Assembly: GCF_040081985.1 (NCBI RefSeq)
Contig: NZ_JBEBMH010000004.1
Location: forward strand, 309,960-373,959
Length of the DNA stretch: 64,000 nt
Direction of reading: 5' to 3'
From: Kumtagia yinganensis
Lineage (GTDB): Bacteria > Pseudomonadota > Alphaproteobacteria > Rhizobiales > Rhizobiaceae
A program made the position numbers and the translations under genes. The notes below the pieces were generated by a model. That model worked only from the letters and a program-made list of their open reading frames with translations. It did no database searches and was not told the origin of the DNA. Shown piece after piece: positions 61,156 through 64,000 of the stretch (its first letter is position 1; the number at the start of each line of letters is the position of its first letter).

Positions 61156-61417
61156 AGTGCTTGCTTGAACCGACCTGGGATACCTCGCTTGGGACATCCG
61201 TCAGAGGGACCAGCGTTCCAATTAATCGAAGCAAACTATCGTTCTGAGGCGAGCCACGGTCTCGAGTTAGGAAGGCGCCAGGGTCGATTCGGCTGGGTGT
61301 ACCGCCCGAGCTTGCGTTCGGAAGATGCCGGATGAAAGCCCTGCCGTCTTCGGCTCGTTCCAGATGCCACTCATCTCCATTGGGGCTAGCGTAGATCAAT
61401 AACTTGGGTGAGCTCAT
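61148..61417 (-). CDS. Rhizobial hypothetical protein, 89 residues
   Basis: The protein starts MSSPKLLIYASPNGDEWHLE and continues FIRHLPNASSGGTPSRIDPG and a leucine-rich C-terminal region (NDSLLRLIGTLVPLT). This short type occurs in Mesorhizobium-like genomes, as far as I recall, without function. Upstream partner of the zinc-ribbon gene. ATG 61417 is chosen; 61432 is an alternative start. Confidence 0.6.
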   Translation of the reverse strand: MSSPKLLIYASPNGDEWHLERAEDGRAFIRHLPNASSGGTPSRIDPGAFLTRDRGSPQNDSLLRLIGTLVPLTDVPSEVSQVGSSKHYG

Positions 61418-61475
61418 CCTACCGTCTCCCAACTGCTACCGCACCGGACTAACGGTTTGGGCAGTTTATGTTGGC

Positions 61476-61847
61476 TTACAAGATCCGATGGCGAGCAGCA
61501 GTCTCCTCGGCGCGCCTCCGCCTCCCGCTGGTGTCGTTGTCCATCTGGCGCTGGGTCTGCTCGCGAGCAGCCGACGACTGATCGACTGCCTGCTCTCTGG
61601 AACACGGGCTTTCCGGCGTATTTGGCATCGTCGTGGCGGCCTCAACATCAAATCCGACGGCTGCCGCCTCGCGTCTGATCGCGTCGACCAACTGTGCGTC
61701 CGAAATGTCGAGATCGACGAAAATGCGCTTGACTGCGCCGAGCGCTTCGGCAGTCGCAAACGGTCTCGCCTCCTTTTGACACATTTCTAGAAATGTGCCG
61801 ATTGCAATTCGCACCTCCGCCGAGAGTTGCTCAGTGCTGGAACTCAT
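61476..61847 (-). CDS. Rhizobial hypothetical protein, 123 residues
   Basis: The N-terminal 75 residues (AEVRIAIGTFLEMCQKEARP, then VKRIFVDLDISDAQLVDAIR) look like a compact helical domain, followed by a low-complexity Ser/Arg/Gln-rich tail. I recall similar uncharacterised rhizobial proteins. ATG 61847 is preferred; an upstream in-frame start at 61901 has an atypical basic N-terminus. Read in the same direction as the two genes to its left. Confidence 0.6.
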   Translation of the reverse strand: MSSSTEQLSAEVRIAIGTFLEMCQKEARPFATAEALGAVKRIFVDLDISDAQLVDAIRREAAAVGFDVEAATTMPNTPESPCSREQAVDQSSAAREQTQRQMDNDTSGRRRRAEETAARHRIL

Positions 61848-62310
61848 GGCGCACTTTTCACCCTTGCGGCCCTGACGCGACCTCGGCACCAAAGGCAGCA
61901 AAAGGCGCGTCGAAGTGGTCGGACTAGCGTCAAAGCGGAACCCTTCCCAGCGCCAGATACAAAATCGCGCCTAAGACACCCACTGCGAGTGTAAAAAGCA
62001 GCCACGCCGCCGGCTCGGCAATCACCCGCTCAAGGTGTTTCACAATGTGCAGGCTGAAATCGGAGATTGGTGCAATGGGACGGAAGACAAAAATGTCCTC
62101 CTTTCGTTGGGGCTAGGGCTCGATGGCCGCCCTCAATCGATGGCGCCCTGAAAACAGCCACCGACATTCACGATGTATCACCACCGACATCTAATTGCGA
62201 GGCTATTCGGAATGAGCGTTGCGAATTGTCTCGGAGGCCGTTGGTAACGTGGTAAAGGGATAGCGCGCGGCAACAAAGGCGCGCCTCCAATTTAGAGATC
62301 GGACCCCTAA
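61848..62310. other. 463-bp interval with one possible small membrane-protein frame
   Basis: No standard gene is visible. The minus strand has a stop-free hydrophobic frame at 61930-62094, listed separately. The rest, 62100-62310, shows nothing I can name. Confidence 0.4.
61930..62094 (-). CDS. Possible small membrane protein without a canonical start
   Basis: From 62094 down the frame reads IFVFRPIAPISDFSLHIVKH, then a hydrophobic segment AAWLLFTLAVGVLGAILYLA and a TGA at 61930. A strong AAGGAGG lies only 2 nt before an ATT at 62094; the first standard start is GTG 62043, which gives 37 residues. An in-frame TAG lies 12 nt upstream of that Shine-Dalgarno. It may be a real small protein with a rare start, or a decayed gene end. 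Confidence 0.3.
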   Translation of the reverse strand: MFVFRPIAPISDFSLHIVKHLERVIAEPAAWLLFTLAVGVLGAILYLALGRVPL

Positions 62311-62676
62311 ATGCACGTCCCCACCTGGATTGCTCCCGTGCTTTTTGGCGCGGGAATAGGAGCTTTGTCCCTCGCCATCGTAGGCTTTACGTGGGGAGGC
62401 TGGGTGACTGGCCGCTCGGCCAGACTGATGGCCACGGATGCGTCGGCGCTTGCCGTCGCGTCGAGTTTGACGCCCTATTGCATGGAGCGATCGAAGACCG
62501 ATCCTCGCTCTGTCGAAATCCTTGCGGACATGAAAGTTGCGAGAGCGTTTGAACGACCGGGTATGGTGCAGAAGGCGGGCTGGGCTACGCCACTTGGGCA
62601 AGACAAGCCGAACCGTGAGCTTGCTGCCAGCTGTAGCCGCACAATATTTCAAGAATACTTTCGGGCCGCTGGATGA
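62311..62676 (+). CDS. Rhizobial hypothetical membrane protein, 121 residues
   Basis: One membrane helix near the N-terminus (about 8-30, IAPVLFGAGIGALSLAIVGF) is followed by GGWVTGRSARLMATDASALA and a soluble tail CMERSKTDPRSVEILADMK ending in EYFRAAG. I recall proteins with this GGWVTG...A pattern as conserved hypotheticals in Bradyrhizobium and Mesorhizobium. Function unknown. It stands alone on the plus strand. Confidence 0.7.
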   Translation: MHVPTWIAPVLFGAGIGALSLAIVGFTWGGWVTGRSARLMATDASALAVASSLTPYCMERSKTDPRSVEILADMKVARAFERPGMVQKAGWATPLGQDKPNRELAASCSRTIFQEYFRAAG

Positions 62677-62703
62677 GCAGCTTGCAGACTGCGGAAAGAT
62701 AGG

Positions 62704-62940
62704 ATGGGTCGGCGTGAAGATCTTGAGGTGTATGCGCGCCGCCTCCGGGTCTGCATCTCTCATTCGACCAGCCTCATAGATAGCTTAAACGAATTGCTGC
62801 TGATGCAGGACCTTTTCCAAGTCATCAACACGGCGGGGGAGGAAGAGATCAGGCGTGACCTTCAGAATGAGGAACGCATGCGCGCGCGGTACGAAACCGA
62901 CCTGCGTTCTGTCGACGCAATGATCGCTGCTGAGCAATAG
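62704..62940 (+). CDS. Small coiled-coil hypothetical protein, 78 residues
   Basis: Highly helical: MGRREDLEVYARRLRVCIS, SLIDSLNELLLMQDLFQVIN and a charged C-terminus NEERMRARYETDLRSVDAMI. It follows the membrane-protein gene by 27 bp on the same strand. No family recognised. Confidence 0.5.
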   Translation: MGRREDLEVYARRLRVCISHSTSLIDSLNELLLMQDLFQVINTAGEEEIRRDLQNEERMRARYETDLRSVDAMIAAEQ

Positions 62941-63252
62941 GCCGCGACGGATTTGCGCCGTACGAGATCGGCACTCTACCCGAATATAGCAAGTTTATGG
63001 GATTATAACGTCGTGGCACTATAATCGGGATTTCCGACGGGCGCGGCTTGCCTTTCGCTTCCACTGCCCAGCTTTAAGAATGCGCTCGGAGGACGCTGAG
63101 CGCGGCTTGGCTAGAGCCGGCTGTGGCGCTCCGCAGTCGGGGCGCGTCGTCGATTGATAGCGGCGATGCGCCCCACTACGGTGGGACGGGTCCTTCCGCA
63201 GCCTCCCAGCCCCGCCGCCGTTCTCATATGAACTCGACCACAGGAGCAGACC
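62941..63252. other. 312-bp interval with an inverted repeat and no clear gene
   Basis: GATTATA at 63001-63007 and TATAATC at 63020-63026 are perfect inverted arms with a 12-nt spacer. No coding sequence stands out; short frames on either strand are arginine-rich and unlike proteins. Confidence 0.45.
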
Positions 63253-63459
63253 TCAAGCGCCCCTACGTATTTCAATCGCTTCGATTTCGTCAAAGAACGT
63301 GTCGGCGATCAGCCGCAGGTCTGCTGCTTCCCGTTGCAGAGCGGCCCGCTCGTGGCTTGATATCTTTTCGGGACGCCGTTTGATGCCTGCACGGAGCTTT
63401 TCCATGCGGCGTGCCCACGCATCCATCTGCGATTTTGTCGGTATCCGCCGCTCACTCAT
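63253..63459 (-). CDS. Small basic helical hypothetical protein, 68 residues
   Basis: The protein reads MSERRIPTKSQMDAWARRME, then KISSHERAALQREAADLRLI and ends DTFFDEIEAIEIRRGA. High Arg/Glu/Ala content and heptad-like spacing suggest a helical hairpin. No family is recognised and no neighbour is coupled. Confidence 0.45.
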   Translation of the reverse strand: MSERRIPTKSQMDAWARRMEKLRAGIKRRPEKISSHERAALQREAADLRLIADTFFDEIEAIEIRRGA

Positions 63460-63549
63460 ACCAAATCATACAACGATCGCGTTGCTAAAGCGATGCAAAA
63501 CCGGTCCCGGAGAAGGGACTTGACTTTTCGCGCGAACAGGAACGCGGGT

Positions 63550-63566
63550 TGGCACGGCTTATGCAT
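63550..63566 (+). promoter_or_regulatory. Sigma-54 (RpoN)-type -24/-12 promoter candidate
   Basis: TTGGCACGGCTTATGCAT has GG at 63551-63552 and GC at 63563-63564, separated by exactly 10 nt. It matches the consensus TGGCACG-N4-TTGC with one mismatch (A for the first T). The predicted transcript would start near 63576 and run into the terminator at 63625-63671. There is no standard gene between them. Confidence 0.5.
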
Positions 63567-63575
63567 CGCATGAGC

Positions 63576-63671
63576 CAGTCACTTCCTCCGTGGCTTCCGA
63601 TGTATCAAATCGGGAACAGCGGCTGACCGCCGGTCCAAGGGCGAATTGGGTAATGGTCCGGCGGTCTTTTT
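63576..63671 (+). ncRNA. Possible short RNA from the sigma-54-like promoter
   Basis: Promoter and terminator spacing predict a transcript of about 95 nt. It contains CTTCCTCCG, an anti-Shine-Dalgarno-like stretch that could pair with ribosome binding sites. The nearby ATG at 63570 lies upstream of the predicted start and would not be included. No known RNA family is recognised; this is an inference from sequence signals only. Confidence 0.3.
63625..63671 (+). terminator. Rho-independent terminator candidate
   Basis: GACCGCCGG (63625-63633) and CCGGCGGTC (63658-63666) form a perfect 9-bp GC-rich stem, followed by five T (63667-63671). The 24-nt loop is longer than usual. Confidence 0.55.
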
Positions 63672-63704
63672 CTAGCGCGTTTATGCTCGTATAGCGCTGC
63701 GGCG

Positions 63705-63804
63705 CTATAATTTCCGCAACTCGTCTGTTTCGGGCTTGTCACGCTTCAGCAGATCGCCAAGCACCTGGGCGGCATCGACAAGCAGCAGCCGCAAATTCTC
63801 CCGG
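63705..63804 (-). pseudogene. C-terminal remnant of a small gene cut by the IS
   Basis: The minus strand ends ENLRLLLVDAAQVLGDLLKR and then DKPETDELRKL at a TAG (63705-63707). Upstream of about 63804 the frame runs into IS sequence and the protein-like character stops. The stop lies within a 7-bp stem (ATAGCGC/GCGCTAT, 63691-63708). The N-terminal part of this gene should lie beyond the other end of the IS. Confidence 0.55.
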
Positions 63805-64000
63805 TGACCTGCCCCCGGTAATTTCCTCCAGCTGGGATTAGAGTCCGGCCCTCGTTTGAAGGACGGACTGATGAAGCGAAAGCGATTTACGGAAGAGCAG
63901 ATCATCGCGGTTTTGCGCGAACACGAGGCGGGAGCGAAGGCGGGCGATCTGGCCCGCAAGCACGGGATCTCGGAGGCGACGCTGTATAACTGGAAGGCCA
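63805..64000 (+). mobile_element. Left end of an IS3-family insertion sequence, runs off the window
   Basis: The likely terminal repeat begins TGACCTGCCCCCGGTAA at about 63805, followed by the leader of the transposase gene. The left boundary is set by where the interrupted minus-strand gene ends and the TG-starting terminal repeat begins. The rest of the element lies outside the window. Confidence 0.75.
63871..64000 (+). CDS. IS3-family transposase OrfA, partial
   Basis: From ATG 63871 the product reads MKRKRFTEEQIIAVLREHEA, then GDLARKHGISEATLYNWKA at the window edge. This is the helix-turn-helix N-terminus (HTH_Tnp_1-like) of IS3-family OrfA, which normally is joined to OrfB by frameshifting. 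GAAGGA lies upstream at usual spacing. Close to the IS407 type in style; subgroup not proven. Confidence 0.92.
   Translation, partial: MKRKRFTEEQIIAVLREHEAGAKAGDLARKHGISEATLYNWKA

Overview
The window is chromosomal DNA of an alphaproteobacterium of the order Hyphomicrobiales, most likely Mesorhizobium or a close Phyllobacteriaceae relative. This rests on the GC-rich coding style, an OlsB ornithine-lipid acyltransferase, a cysG-DUF2849-cysI-cysH-DUF934 sulfite-reduction operon, DUF982 and other small rhizobial families, and rhizobium-type palindromic intergenic repeats. The genus is an inference; no rRNA is present.

Layout. (1) 1-5832: a giant minus-strand RTX-type protein cut by the window edge, built of about 79-residue modules and carrying a 948-bp higher-order duplication. 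(2) 6.1-9.0 kb: an rRNA-type methyltransferase, a long palindromic repeat, a SpoU methyltransferase and lspA. (3) 9.1-10.6 kb: a minus-strand islet of three small accessory genes (one zinc-ribbon, one DUF5071). (4) 10.6-25.6 kb: acuI, a hybrid histidine kinase, olsB, a TRIC-like channel, grpE, the assimilatory sulfate/sulfite operon and small exported or stress-type proteins. (5) 26-34.6 kb: a Kef-type antiporter, a small gene with an apparent frameshift, coaBC, a VapBC-type toxin-antitoxin pair, ubiB/ubiE, add and upp. (6) 34.7-47.2 kb: nucleoside salvage and uptake (deoA, purine nucleoside phosphorylase, cdd, a BMP-type ABC importer and its binding protein), with slyX, a VOC protein, a Tat-exported class V aminotransferase and an MFS transporter between. 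With add and upp this forms a nucleoside import and breakdown locus. (7) 47.4-49.06 kb: msrA, a membrane protein and tRNA-Ser(GGA).

(8) 49.1-64 kb, directly downstream of tRNA-Ser, is accessory DNA. A minus-strand, start/stop-coupled chain runs from a 48-residue ribbon-helix-helix-like protein and an excisionase-like protein into three giant phage virion-type proteins: 989 residues with a tail lysozyme domain, 1100 residues with a ParB/DdrB-like and a putative RelA/SpoT-like region, and 884 residues. No terminase, portal, capsid or integrase is visible in the window. A divergent plus-strand set of small regulatory-looking genes begins beside an 8+8 bp inverted repeat. Further right lie rhizobial small hypotheticals, a sigma-54-like promoter with a downstream terminator that could define a short RNA, and the left end of an IS3-family element that truncates a small gene.

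The best candidates for something new are the orphan ejection/polyvalent-protein module next to tRNA-Ser and the compact sigma-54-like transcription unit at about 63.55-63.67 kb. Calls were made by reading the sequence; no database search was run.
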